NCBI GenBank assembly: GCA_051414805.1
Contig: CP166702.1
Location: 248,001 to 312,000, forward strand
Reading direction: 5' to 3'
Length of the DNA stretch: 64,000 bases
From: Xenophilus sp003671765
GTDB lineage: Bacteria; Pseudomonadota; Gammaproteobacteria; Burkholderiales; Burkholderiaceae_C
Shown here: positions 1-8,070 of the stretch, piece after piece
Layout of the letters: every line of letters begins with the position of its first letter
How positions within the stretch are numbered: the stretch's first letter is position 1
Position numbers and translations under genes: made by a program
Notes under the pieces: generated by a model
The model's input: only the letters and a program-made list of their open reading frames with translations
Database searches by the model: none
Told to the model about the DNA's origin: nothing

Positions 1-462
1 GTCGCCAGGTTCAAGGAAGGGCATGGCGTGATCGCCGAGGTCGACGCCAATTTCATCCCGATCCGCAACCGATCGAATGAATACCTCATCGACCGCGCGC
101 ACCAGAAGCACATCAGCTTCACGGGCGTGCGCGGCGTGGCCGAACAGGACGCCATGATCCAGGACAGCCAGGGCCGCATCGCCGACCGCACACGTGAGCA
201 CCTGTCGCCTTCTGACGCCGCCATCGTGCGCTTTCGAAGAACTGTGCTTGCCGGTGCCAAGGCACTTGCGCGCGGCATCGAGCCGCTCGCGCCAACGAAG
301 CACCAGGCCTACCGGCTGCGTTCGGGGAGTTGGTTCGCCTCGGAGGGCGTGTCCTTCGAGCAGGTGATGCTCGAGCGATTCGGTGACGCCTTCGGCCGCG
401 TCGATCCGGGGGCGACGTCCTCCACGGCTCGGGCCAGTTCCATCGAGGTCGGCGCCGAGTAG
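1..462 (+). CDS. Rieske-type aromatic ring-hydroxylating dioxygenase, alpha subunit, C-terminal part
   Basis: Partial gene: frame 1 is open from the first base, so the N-terminal Rieske [2Fe-2S] domain lies outside the window. The visible 153 residues are the end of the catalytic domain. They include an NEYLIDR segment, a SFTGVRGVAEQDAMIQDSQG segment and a following DR-REHL stretch, all typical of phthalate 4,5-dioxygenase and related mononuclear-iron oxygenases. The family hydroxylates or O-demethylates aromatic acids using electrons from a partner reductase, and such a reductase is encoded at 2400. A Bug receptor and an FAH hydrolase lie between. Family is clear; the substrate cannot be read from this fragment. 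Confidence 0.85.
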   Translation, partial: VARFKEGHGVIAEVDANFIPIRNRSNEYLIDRAHQKHISFTGVRGVAEQDAMIQDSQGRIADRTREHLSPSDAAIVRFRRTVLAGAKALARGIEPLAPTKHQAYRLRSGSWFASEGVSFEQVMLERFGDAFGRVDPGATSSTARASSIEVGAE

Positions 463-500
463 CCCCAAGGGCGCTCGAAGACAAAAACAGGAGACAAGAC

Positions 501-1481
501 ATGATCACCACGAAATCCTTCTGGGCCGCCTCGCTGGCCGCCGCCTGCCTCCTGACAGGCGCGTGCGTCGCGCACGCCGACACCTATCCCGACCGGCCCA
601 TCAAGCTGGTCATCCCCTACGCCGTTGGTGGCTCGACAGACCAGACCGGGCGGCTTGTCGCCAAGTCGCTGGCCGAGCGGCTGGGGCAGCCGGTGGTGGT
701 CGAGAACCGCGCCGGCGCAGGGGGCACGGTTGGACAAGACTTCGTTGCCAAGGCGCCGGCCGATGGCTACACGTTGCTGTTCAGCGCGGCCGGCCCACTC
801 ACCGTCACACCCCACACCTATTCGAAGCTCGCCTACGACCCGGTCAAATCCTTCGATCCCATCACGCTCATCGCGACGCAGCCGCTGCTGCTGGTGGTCG
901 AGCCGGGTTTGAAGGTCGGCAGCGTGAGCGACCTGATCGCCTTGGCGAAGGACAAGCCCGGCAAGCTGTCCTACGGCTCTTTCGGCAACGGCAGCGCCGC
1001 TCACCTCGCCGGCGAGTATTTCAAGACGCTCACGGGGGTGGACATGGTCCATGTGCCCTACAAGGGCAGCGGCCCCGCACTGGTGGACCTCGTGGCGGGC
1101 CAGATCGACCTCATGTTCGATGTGTTCAGCACTGCGGCGCCGCTCGTGCGCGGTGACAAGCTCCGTGCCCTGGCGATCACGTCGGCCGAGCGCTCGTCCC
1201 AGTTCCCACAGGTGCCTACCATGCAGCAGGCCGGCGTGGCGGGCTTCGAGGCCGGCACCTGGTTCGGCCTGCTGGCACCGGAGAACACCCCACGGCCCGT
1301 CATCGACAGGCTCTCTCGCGAGGTGAATGCCGCACTCAAGGAGAAGGACCTGCAGCAGACGCTGGCATCGCAGGGCGCAACGGTCAGAGGTGGGAGTCCC
1401 GAGCAGTTCAAGTCGTACTTCCTCGCCGAATACGACAAGTGGGGAAAGATCGTGAAGTCCGCAGGGGTCACTGCGGACTAG
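501..1481 (+). CDS. Bug family (TctC) tripartite tricarboxylate transporter substrate-binding protein
   Basis: A 326-residue periplasmic receptor. It starts with a positively charged, hydrophobic signal peptide and a likely cleavage after AHA (about residue 27). The mature start DTYPDRPIKLVIPYAVGGSTD and later ENRAGAGG and PYKGSGPAL motifs are hallmarks of the Bug/TctC fold, which binds carboxylates. AGGAGA precedes the ATG. No TctA/TctB membrane subunits are adjacent, which is usual for the expanded Bug families of Burkholderiales. Its position between a ring oxygenase and its reductase suggests it captures the aromatic acid, or an intermediate, that this operon degrades. Ligand unknown. Confidence 0.93.
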   Translation: MITTKSFWAASLAAACLLTGACVAHADTYPDRPIKLVIPYAVGGSTDQTGRLVAKSLAERLGQPVVVENRAGAGGTVGQDFVAKAPADGYTLLFSAAGPLTVTPHTYSKLAYDPVKSFDPITLIATQPLLLVVEPGLKVGSVSDLIALAKDKPGKLSYGSFGNGSAAHLAGEYFKTLTGVDMVHVPYKGSGPALVDLVAGQIDLMFDVFSTAAPLVRGDKLRALAITSAERSSQFPQVPTMQQAGVAGFEAGTWFGLLAPENTPRPVIDRLSREVNAALKEKDLQQTLASQGATVRGGSPEQFKSYFLAEYDKWGKIVKSAGVTAD

Positions 1482-1554
1482 CCACGTACGCGGGTGCGTC
1501 CTTGGACCACCTATCCGTCATCCAGTCCGCCCCGGGGAACGGGGCATCCAATCC

Positions 1555-2403
1555 ATGAAACTTCTGAGCTACTCCCATCGGGGAGAGGCGCGCTGGGGTG
1601 CGCTCGCCGGTGACCGGATCGTCGATCTCCACGCCGCTTCGCAGGGGCGATACGCCACGCTGCGCAGCGCCCTCGCCGAGCTGGACCTGGCGGCCATCGA
1701 ATCGCTTGCGAATGCCGCCACGCCGCAACTGGCACTGGCCGACGTCACCCTGCTGCCCGTGATTCCGGACGCACCGCGCATCTTTTGCGTGGGGCTGAAC
1801 TACGAGGAACATCGTGTCGAGGCCCGCCGCGAGAAGACCGGGCAGCCGACCATCTTCCTGCGCGTGGCCTCCTCGCAGGTGGGGCACGGCCAGCCGCTGG
1901 TGATTCCGTCCGAGTCGCAGCAAGTGGACTACGAGGGAGAGATCGCCATTGTCATTGGGCGTGGGGGACGGCGCATTCGCGAGGCGGATGCCTGGGCGCA
2001 CATCGCGGGCTACGCACCGTACAACGACGGGTCCGTCCGCGATTGGCAGGCGCATACGACCCAATGGACACCCGGGAAGAACTTTCCCGCGACTGGCGGG
2101 TTCGGGCCCTGGATGGTCACGCGCGGGGAGATTGGCGACGGCCAGGTCCTCGCGTTGCGCACGCGGCTCAACGGCGAGGTGGTCCAGCAGGCCACGACGG
2201 AACAGCTCATCTTCCCGATGCCTGGCTTGGTGGCCTACATCTCGAGCTTCACACCGCTCGAGCCAGGCGACGTGATCGTCACAGGCACGCCGGGCGGTGT
2301 GGGCTTCAAGCGCCAACCGCCCCTCTACCTGCGTCCGGGTGACGTCGTCGAGGTTGAAGTGCAGGATGTCGGCACGCTGTCCAACCTCGTGCGCGCAGAA
2401 TGA
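1555..2403 (+). CDS. Fumarylacetoacetate hydrolase (FAH) family protein
   Basis: A 282-residue single-domain FAH-superfamily enzyme. The core begins near residue 80 (IFCVGLNYEEH). It carries the metal-binding acidic stretch DYEGEIAIVIG near residue 125, a GYAPYNDGSVRDWQ segment, and the C-terminal FTPLEPGDVIVTGTPGGVGF that closes the active site. Members cleave or hydrate beta-diketo acids, or decarboxylate oxaloacetate-like acids, using Mg2+ or Mn2+. Here it probably acts late in the aromatic pathway. Its stop overlaps the next start (ATGA at 2400-2403), so it is translationally coupled to the reductase. The exact reaction (fission-product hydrolase, hydratase or decarboxylase) is not decided by sequence. 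Confidence 0.92.
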   Translation: MKLLSYSHRGEARWGALAGDRIVDLHAASQGRYATLRSALAELDLAAIESLANAATPQLALADVTLLPVIPDAPRIFCVGLNYEEHRVEARREKTGQPTIFLRVASSQVGHGQPLVIPSESQQVDYEGEIAIVIGRGGRRIREADAWAHIAGYAPYNDGSVRDWQAHTTQWTPGKNFPATGGFGPWMVTRGEIGDGQVLALRTRLNGEVVQQATTEQLIFPMPGLVAYISSFTPLEPGDVIVTGTPGGVGFKRQPPLYLRPGDVVEVEVQDVGTLSNLVRAE

Positions 2404-3368
2404 GCGACGTCACGCTGATCGACGCGCGCGTCACGGCGAGGTCGGAGCTCGCCACTGACATCTGCGCGCTCGAGATCGAGGCCAGCGGGCGTGTACCGCT
2501 TCCGGCCCTCGACGCGGGCGCGCACATCGACGTGCATGTGGGCGGGTTCGTGCGCCAGTACTCGCTGCTCGGTCCTCCCGCCTGCGCGCCCGAACGCTAC
2601 CGAATCGCGGTGCTGCGGACCACGGCGTCGCGGGGCGGCTCGGAGGCCGTCCACCGCACCCTGCAGGTGGGAAGCTCGCTGCGGATCTCCGCACCCAGGA
2701 ACCACTTCGCGCTGCGGCTCGACGGGGCGCCAGCAGTGCTGGTCGCGGGCGGCATCGGCATCACGCCCATCCTCTGCATGGCTGCCGCGCTTCATGGGCG
2801 CAGAACACCGTTCGAACTCCATTACTGCGGCCGCTCGATTGCACGCATGGCCCTTGTCGATGAACTGCTCGGCTCACCCTACGCGCGGTCCGTGCATCTG
2901 CATGTGGACGACGCGCCGAGCGGGCGCCTCGATGTCGGGCGCGTGCTGTCCAGACAGCCTGCGCACGCCCACCTGTATGTCTGCGGCCCACAGGGCTTCA
3001 TGGACCACGTACTCGGTTCGGCCCGTGCCGCGGGCTGGACCGACGACCGCCTTCACCACGAGTGCTTCCAGCCCGCCGCTGCGGCATCTGGCAGCGGCGA
3101 TCGCCCCTTCGAACTGTGGGCCGTGCGCAGTGGCCAGCGCATCGTCGTCCGAGCAGACGAAAGCGCGCTCCAGGCGTTGCGCCGCAGCGGAATCCAGATT
3201 GCCTCTTCCTGCGAGCAGGGCGTCTGTGGAAGTTGCCTGATACCCGTCGTTGCGGGCCTGGTCGACCACCGGGACTCGTTCCTGACGGCCCAGGAAAAGG
3301 CTGCCCACGCCGAATTCCTTCCTTGTTGCTCGCGTGCGCTAGAAAACACGCTGACGATCGACGCTTGA
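2400..3368 (+). CDS. PDR/VanB family ferredoxin-type oxidoreductase (dioxygenase reductase)
   Basis: A 322-residue phthalate dioxygenase reductase-like protein. From the N-terminus it has an FMN-binding barrel with a YSLLG motif (about residue 58), an NAD-binding domain with GGIGITPIL (about 118), and a C-terminal plant-type [2Fe-2S] ferredoxin domain. The cluster cysteines are visible in CEQGVCGSC (about 275-283) plus a later CC pair. It moves electrons from NAD(P)H through flavin and iron-sulfur cluster to a Rieske oxygenase, most likely the partial one at 1-462. Its start overlaps the FAH stop. The order oxygenase, receptor, hydrolase, reductase is a compact degradative operon. Confidence 0.94.
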   Translation: MSDVTLIDARVTARSELATDICALEIEASGRVPLPALDAGAHIDVHVGGFVRQYSLLGPPACAPERYRIAVLRTTASRGGSEAVHRTLQVGSSLRISAPRNHFALRLDGAPAVLVAGGIGITPILCMAAALHGRRTPFELHYCGRSIARMALVDELLGSPYARSVHLHVDDAPSGRLDVGRVLSRQPAHAHLYVCGPQGFMDHVLGSARAAGWTDDRLHHECFQPAAAASGSGDRPFELWAVRSGQRIVVRADESALQALRRSGIQIASSCEQGVCGSCLIPVVAGLVDHRDSFLTAQEKAAHAEFLPCCSRALENTLTIDA

Positions 3369-3435
3369 GTCTTCGTCCGCACGCGTCCGCGGTGCTGCCA
3401 TAGGGGTGTCGTGGGGCCTGAGACAATCCCGCCCC

Positions 3436-3864
3436 ATGGCCAACATCGCATCCATCCTCAAGGCGGAGATCGCACGCGTCGCGCGCAAGGAAGTCCGGTC
3501 GGAAATCGAGAGCCTGAAGAAGGCCAGCGCCCAGCAGCGCAGCGCCATCGCCGCCCTGCGGCGCGAGGTCGCCGCCTTGCAGAAGGAACTGCGCCAGGCC
3601 GGCCGTGCCCGTTCGGTCGAGACCAAGGCCCAGCCGGCCGAAGACCGCCAGTACCGCTTCAGCGCGACGCGGCTGGCGGCGCATCGCAAGAAGCTCGGCC
3701 TGTCCGCCGCCGACTACGGCCGGCTGGTGGGCATGAGCGGCGCCAGCGTCTACCTGTGGGAACAAGGCCAGGTGCGGCCGCGGCCCGAACAGGTGCGCCA
3801 GCTCGGCGCCCTCAAGCAGTTGAGCCGCCGGGCCGCGCTGGAGCGGCTGGCCAGCGCCGAATAG
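3436..3864 (+). CDS. Small helix-turn-helix DNA-binding protein with N-terminal coiled coil
   Basis: 142 residues from the ATG giving MANIASILK. An upstream in-frame ATG at 3406 is possible but lacks a ribosome site. Residues 1-60 are heptad-like and rich in Lys, Arg, Glu and Ala, as in a coiled coil. The second half (RLAAHRKKLGLSAADYGRLV, then GASVYLWEQG) looks like an XRE/Cro-type helix-turn-helix. This arrangement recurs in small Burkholderiales regulators with no assigned target. It runs convergently with the SDR gene, 18 bp away. DNA binding is inferred from the HTH only. Confidence 0.75.
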   Translation: MANIASILKAEIARVARKEVRSEIESLKKASAQQRSAIAALRREVAALQKELRQAGRARSVETKAQPAEDRQYRFSATRLAAHRKKLGLSAADYGRLVGMSGASVYLWEQGQVRPRPEQVRQLGALKQLSRRAALERLASAE

Positions 3865-3882
3865 CGAGTTCGCGCGGACCGC

Positions 3883-4656
3883 TCAGGCCGTGCACGCGTC
3901 GGCACCGAGGCCGCTTCGGGCGTGGGCCAGCGCCACCGCGTCCGCGCCGGCAGCGAAGCGCAGGCGATCCGACGGGTCGTTCGCGGCCTGCCACACGGCG
4001 TGCGCCACGTCGACGGGCCGTGTCGCCTCGCCCACGTCGGCGAGCTGTGCGAAGACCTCCTGTGCATAGCGGCCGTAGGCCTCCGGGATCAGCCCCTCCA
4101 TGCGCCCGGCGCCGTTGGCGGCGAAGCGGGTGTCGGGGCAGTAGCCCGGTTCGACCAGCCGCGCACGCACGCCGAAGGCGGCCAGCTCGAGCGCCAGCGA
4201 TTCGGTGAAGCCCTCGATCGCGGCCTTGCTGGCGGTGTAGGCCGCAACGAGCGGGAAGGGCGCCAGCGTTGCGCTCGACGTCACGTTCACCACCAGGCCC
4301 GAGCGGCGCTCGCGCCACTGCGGGATGAAGGCCTGGCACATTGCCATCGTGCCGAAGGTGTTGGTCTCGAAGATCTCGCGCACGGTCGCCAGCGGCGTGG
4401 CCTCGAAGGCGCCGAAGAGCCCGAGCCCGGCGTTGTTGACCAGCACGTCGACCGGGCCGGCGGCCGCGACCACGCGGGCGATGCTCCGTGCATCCGTGAC
4501 GTCCAGCGGCAGGACTTCGAGGGTGTCGGAGATCGGCAGCAGCGAGGGCCGGGGCTGGCGCATGGTGGCGACCACTCGCCAGCCCATGGCGTGGAAGTGG
4601 CGGGCGATCTCGAGGCCGTAGCCGGACGAGCAGCCGGTGACGAGGGCGGTCTTCAT
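3883..4656 (-). CDS. SDR family oxidoreductase
   Basis: A 257-residue classical short-chain dehydrogenase/reductase. The nucleotide-binding TGCSSGYG motif starts at residue 8, NNAG follows near 93, and the YTASK catalytic motif sits near 155. The start was set at the ATG giving MKTALVTG; the reading frame is open far upstream, but that extension does not resemble protein. The gene is divergent from the AraC-type regulator at 4708 with only 51 bp between starts, so the regulator probably controls it. Substrate unknown. Confidence 0.92.
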   Translation of the reverse strand: MKTALVTGCSSGYGLEIARHFHAMGWRVVATMRQPRPSLLPISDTLEVLPLDVTDARSIARVVAAAGPVDVLVNNAGLGLFGAFEATPLATVREIFETNTFGTMAMCQAFIPQWRERRSGLVVNVTSSATLAPFPLVAAYTASKAAIEGFTESLALELAAFGVRARLVEPGYCPDTRFAANGAGRMEGLIPEAYGRYAQEVFAQLADVGEATRPVDVAHAVWQAANDPSDRLRFAAGADAVALAHARSGLGADACTA

Positions 4657-4707
4657 GGGGGTGTCCTTGACAGGTGGAGGTTGACGAAGACCGCAGCGTA
4701 GGCGAGC

Positions 4708-5718
4708 ATGCCCGGATGTTCGGTATGCAGATGTCCTTCTTTGTTTAGCCATCGTCCGGAACCCGGCGACGCGCTTTCGCAGGTCGTGGCGCTGCTGCAC
4801 CCGCGTGCGGTGTTCGCCAACGCCATCGGCGGCAAGGGCGACTGGGCGGTGCGTTTCGCCGCCTACGGCCGGCCTTCCTTTTGCATCTTTCTGGAAGGCA
4901 CTTGCCGGCTGGCCGTCGACGGGCATGAACCGGTCGAGGTCGGCGCCGGCGACTTCGTGCTGCTGCCGCGCACGCCGGCCTTCACGCTCGCCGGCGGCGA
5001 CGCGGTGGCGCCCGTCGCCATGGACCCGGACGCGTTGCCCACGGGCGGCCGCGAGCTCCGCTACGGCGACCCGTCCGGCCCGCCGGACATGCGCTCGCTG
5101 GGCGGTGCCTTCGTCTTCGACCGCGCGGACCCGGCCTTGCTCGTCGCGCTGCTGCCCGGCGTCGTGTGCGTGCGGGGCTCGTCGCGGTTGTCGGCGCTGG
5201 TGCGCATGGTGGCCGAGGAAAGCGCCGTGCCCCGACCGGGGGGCGACTTCGTGCGTGCGCGCCTGGTGGAGCTGCTGCTCGTGGAGGCCCTGCGCGCCAC
5301 GCCGCCTGACCAGGCGCCGCCCGGGCTGCTGCGCGGCCTGGGCGACGCGCGTCTGGCCGTGGCGCTGGAGCAGCTGCATGCCGGCATCGACCAGCCCTGG
5401 ACCGTCGAGCGCCTGGCGCGCGCGGCGGCGCTCTCGCGCTCGAGCTTCTACGAACGCTTCACCCGCGCGGTCGGCATTGCACCGATGGAGTACCTCCTCG
5501 CCTGGCGCATGGAGATCGCCCGCGACCTGCTGCGCCAGGGCGAGCTGCGCACCGCGGAGATCGCCGAGCGCGTGGGCTACGGCTCGGCCAGTGCCTTCAG
5601 CGTCGCCTTCACGCGGCACGTGGGCCAGACGCCGACGGCGTACGCGCGAGCGGCGCGGGGCGTGGCCGAAGCCCCGGGCGCAGATGTCGCAAAGCAGGAT
5701 TCGGGCTCCGATTCCTGA
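4708..5718 (+). CDS. AraC family transcriptional regulator with cupin-type sensor domain
   Basis: 336 residues. Residues about 25-190 form an AraC-binding-like cupin (segments DWAVRFAAYG and GDFVLLPRTPAF). The last 100 residues hold the two helix-turn-helix motifs of the AraC/XylS family: TVERLARAAALSRSSFYERF, then TAEIAERVGYGSASAFSVAF. It probably activates the divergent SDR gene in response to a small molecule. The first 20 residues are unlike the family and the true start could lie a little downstream. Overall assignment is firm; ligand unknown. Confidence 0.92.
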   Translation: MPGCSVCRCPSLFSHRPEPGDALSQVVALLHPRAVFANAIGGKGDWAVRFAAYGRPSFCIFLEGTCRLAVDGHEPVEVGAGDFVLLPRTPAFTLAGGDAVAPVAMDPDALPTGGRELRYGDPSGPPDMRSLGGAFVFDRADPALLVALLPGVVCVRGSSRLSALVRMVAEESAVPRPGGDFVRARLVELLLVEALRATPPDQAPPGLLRGLGDARLAVALEQLHAGIDQPWTVERLARAAALSRSSFYERFTRAVGIAPMEYLLAWRMEIARDLLRQGELRTAEIAERVGYGSASAFSVAFTRHVGQTPTAYARAARGVAEAPGADVAKQDSGSDS

Positions 5719-5786
5719 AAGTGCAATCGGCCTGCAGCGCCCGCCAGTCGGGCGCCGCGGGCCAATTCGTCACATTCGTGACGATC
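5716..5786 (+). repeat. Two-copy intergenic element, copy 1
   Basis: A roughly 70-bp stretch just after the AraC stop. It opens with AAGTGCAATCGG and ends in a perfect inverted repeat, CGTCAC (5768-5773) and GTGACG (5778-5783) around ATTC. The same opening and a degenerate form of the ending occur with the same spacing at 40464-40540. It may act as a terminator stem for the AraC gene. Confidence 0.5.
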
Positions 5787-5815
5787 TGCAGGCGGGTGCG
5801 CCGCACACCGGGGCC

Positions 5816-5945
5816 ATGCCTTTCTCCGACGAACTCTGGCGCTGGTCCGCCACCGAAACCGGCCACGACGCGCCGACGCGGCTCGATGCGGTGCTGCAGC
5901 GCGCCGGCTGGGCGCGCCCGAGCGAGCTGCAGCCGAGCGAGCCCG
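5816..5945 (+). pseudogene. Decayed 5' fragment of an amidase gene (relic of the gene at 13447)
   Basis: The ATG at 5816 encodes MPFSDELWRWSAT; the intact amidase at 13447 starts MPFSDELWRLSAT. The fragment then jumps to sequence matching residues from about 25 on (SATE--DA--RLDAV), and again to DAVLQRA. Each jump falls at a short direct repeat; the first is TCCGCCACC, present twice in the intact gene at 13477-13485 and 13519-13527. After about 40 residues the similarity ends and the frame runs into the opposite-strand amidase. It looks like a duplicate eroded by deletions between short repeats. A short expressed peptide cannot be excluded. Confidence 0.6.
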
Positions 5946-5954
5946 TCGTGCGCT

Positions 5955-7298
5955 TCACACCGAGGCCAGCGCCCCTTCCACGGCCAGCGCCACGGCCGCC
6001 AGCCGGGCATCGTCGCCGCGCACCGATGACAGCATCAGCCCTGCCGGCAACTCGCCCGCTTCATGGCAGGGCAGGCTGAACGAGCAGCCGTCCAGGAAGT
6101 TGATCGCGAAGGTGTTGCGCAGCAGCAGGCCGTTGGCCTGGAAGAAGGCCTCGTCCGTCGCCAGCGCGTCGATGGCCGGCGCCGCGATCGGCACCGTGGG
6201 GCACAGCAGCGCGTCGAAGCCCTGCAGCGCGCTCTCCATGCGGGCGATCCAGTCGGCGCGGCGCTGCTGCATGGTGATGTAGTCGGCCGCGCTCACGGTC
6301 AGCCCCAGGTCGATGCGGGCGGCCACGCGGCGGTCGTAGTCGGCGCGGCGCTCGGCGAGGGTCGCGCGGTGCACGGCGGCGGCCTCGACGGGCGAGAAGC
6401 CGCCGGGCGCGTTGATCCGCGCGACCTCGGCCAGCTCCGCCAGCGGGAGGTCCACGATCTGCGCGCCTGCCGCCGAGAGCGTGGAGACGGCGCGCTGGAA
6501 GGCGTGTGCCGTGGGCCGGTCGATGCCGTCGAACATCAGCGTGCTCGGCACGGCCAGGCGCAGGCCCTGTAGCGGACGGCGCCGCACCGCGAGCGGCGCA
6601 TCCGCCAGCGCGGCATCGGCGACGAGGCAGTCCTCCACCGACAGCGCCATGGCACAGACCGTGTCCAGCGTCTGGGACAGCGGGAATGCACCGGCGCGCG
6701 GCGTCCGTGACTGCGTGCTTTTGAAGCCCACGATGCCGCACAGTGCGGCCGGGATGCGAATGGAGCCGCCGGTGTCCGAGCCCAGGCCGACGACGGACAG
6801 GCCCAAGGCGACCGACACGGCGGCACCGGACGAGGAGCCGCCCGGGATGCGCGCGGTGGCCGGGTCGGCCGGGTTGCGCGGCGTGCCATGGTGCGGGTTG
6901 ATGCCCACGCCCGAGAACGCGAACTCGGTCATGTTGGTCTTGCCCACGATGGCCGCACCCTGCGCGCGCAGGCGCTGCACGGCCACGCTGTCCTGTGTGG
7001 CGGGCGCCGCACCCCGGCGCACGATGGAGCCGGCCAGCGTGGTCTCGCCGGCCACGTCGTAAAGGTCCTTGATGGAGACCGGCAAACCCGCCAGCGGCGG
7101 CAGCTGTACACCGGCCTTGCGGGCGGCATCGGCATGGCGTGCGGCGGCGAGTGCGGCATCGGCGTAGTGCCGGGTGAAGACATGCTCGGCGGCGGGAAGC
7201 TTCGCGCCTTCCAGGGCCTGGGTGACCATGGCTTCGTGGGAGGTGCTACCGGCGTCGAGCCGGGCGCGCATGGCGGCAATGCGGGCTGGGGTGGGCAT
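5955..7298 (-). CDS. Amidase (amidase signature family)
   Basis: 447 residues from the ATG giving MPTPARIAAM. The amidase-signature Ser-cisSer-Lys triad is visible: lysine in PVSIKDLYD (about residue 75), GGSSSG (about 148) and GSDTGGSIRIPA (about 170). These enzymes hydrolyse aliphatic or aryl amides and resemble GatA; no gatB or gatC is nearby, so a catabolic role is more likely. It is the last gene of a minus-strand block with TRAP transporter, DUF2848 and DUF1445 genes, suggesting that an imported amide or amino-acid derivative is hydrolysed here. Confidence 0.9.
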   Translation of the reverse strand: MPTPARIAAMRARLDAGSTSHEAMVTQALEGAKLPAAEHVFTRHYADAALAAARHADAARKAGVQLPPLAGLPVSIKDLYDVAGETTLAGSIVRRGAAPATQDSVAVQRLRAQGAAIVGKTNMTEFAFSGVGINPHHGTPRNPADPATARIPGGSSSGAAVSVALGLSVVGLGSDTGGSIRIPAALCGIVGFKSTQSRTPRAGAFPLSQTLDTVCAMALSVEDCLVADAALADAPLAVRRRPLQGLRLAVPSTLMFDGIDRPTAHAFQRAVSTLSAAGAQIVDLPLAELAEVARINAPGGFSPVEAAAVHRATLAERRADYDRRVAARIDLGLTVSAADYITMQQRRADWIARMESALQGFDALLCPTVPIAAPAIDALATDEAFFQANGLLLRNTFAINFLDGCSFSLPCHEAGELPAGLMLSSVRGDDARLAAVALAVEGALASV

Positions 7299-7363
7299 GG
7301 GCGCTGGGCGGATGAAGGTTGCGGTCGGTACTGTGGGCGCAGTGCCAGCGGGCGTGGCGCCGG

Positions 7364-8047
7364 TCAGGCCACCACAGGCAGGCACTCCACCGTGTAGCGG
7401 TGTGCCAGGCGGCGGCCGAGGCGATCGTCGACCAGTGCCATGGTAAAGATGTTCGCGGGCCGGATGCCGCCGATGACGGCCACGGTGCCGCAGCTCATGG
7501 CCATTCCCTCGGGCAGTTGCTCCTGGCCGCAATGGCGGCGGGCCAGGTCGCGCACGTCGCGCAGGCTGTCGAGCAGGCCATTCTGGTACTCCACCTCGCG
7601 GCCGTCCTCGACGATGCTGGAGACGATGCGCAGGCTGTCCCAGTGCGGCAGCACCTCGTCCAGCGGCCAGGCCTCGCGCGCCACGGGCTTGGCGCACAGC
7701 TGCTTGGACAGCGCTACGCTGTGCGCCTCCAGCTTGCGGTCGGTGTGGTCGGACGTCAGGCTCACATAGCTGCGGCCAGCCTGGCTGAACAGCAGCACCT
7801 CGACTTCGCCCGAACTGTCGGGGCCCGCCATTTGCACCGTAGCGTCCTGCGTCAGCTGGTTGGCGGCGACACGGTAGAACAGCGGAACTGCCGACGGGCG
7901 TGGCACGCCGATGGCGGCCAACTCTTCGATGTGGTGCTCGATGGCTGCGTGGTCGCGCCCGGCCCAGCCGGCGATCACGAAGTGGTCGATGGAGACGGCC
8001 AGCGTGCTCGCACCGCCAGCGGACGAAATGGAAAAAGTCAGTTGCAT
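7364..8047 (-). CDS. DUF2848 family protein
   Basis: 227 residues beginning MQLTFSISS. The whole chain matches my recollection of the DUF2848 family (a segment near IDHFVIAGWAGRD, a VPLFYRV segment, and a C-terminal MAMSCGTVAVIGGI). No characterised activity is known to me; the family commonly sits beside TRAP transporters and amidases or hydrolases, as here. No signal peptide or membrane segment is evident, so it is probably a cytosolic enzyme acting on the imported substrate. It lies 23 bp downstream of the TRAP large permease in the same operon. Confidence 0.8.
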   Translation of the reverse strand: MQLTFSISSAGGASTLAVSIDHFVIAGWAGRDHAAIEHHIEELAAIGVPRPSAVPLFYRVAANQLTQDATVQMAGPDSSGEVEVLLFSQAGRSYVSLTSDHTDRKLEAHSVALSKQLCAKPVAREAWPLDEVLPHWDSLRIVSSIVEDGREVEYQNGLLDSLRDVRDLARRHCGQEQLPEGMAMSCGTVAVIGGIRPANIFTMALVDDRLGRRLAHRYTVECLPVVA

Positions 8048-8070
8048 GGTCGGGAAGGAAGAGGGAGCGG

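Noticed and set aside
501..1481. Lipoprotein signal in the Bug receptor (GAC near residue 22)
   Set aside because: The preceding residues do not fit a lipobox; a signal peptidase I site after AHA is better.
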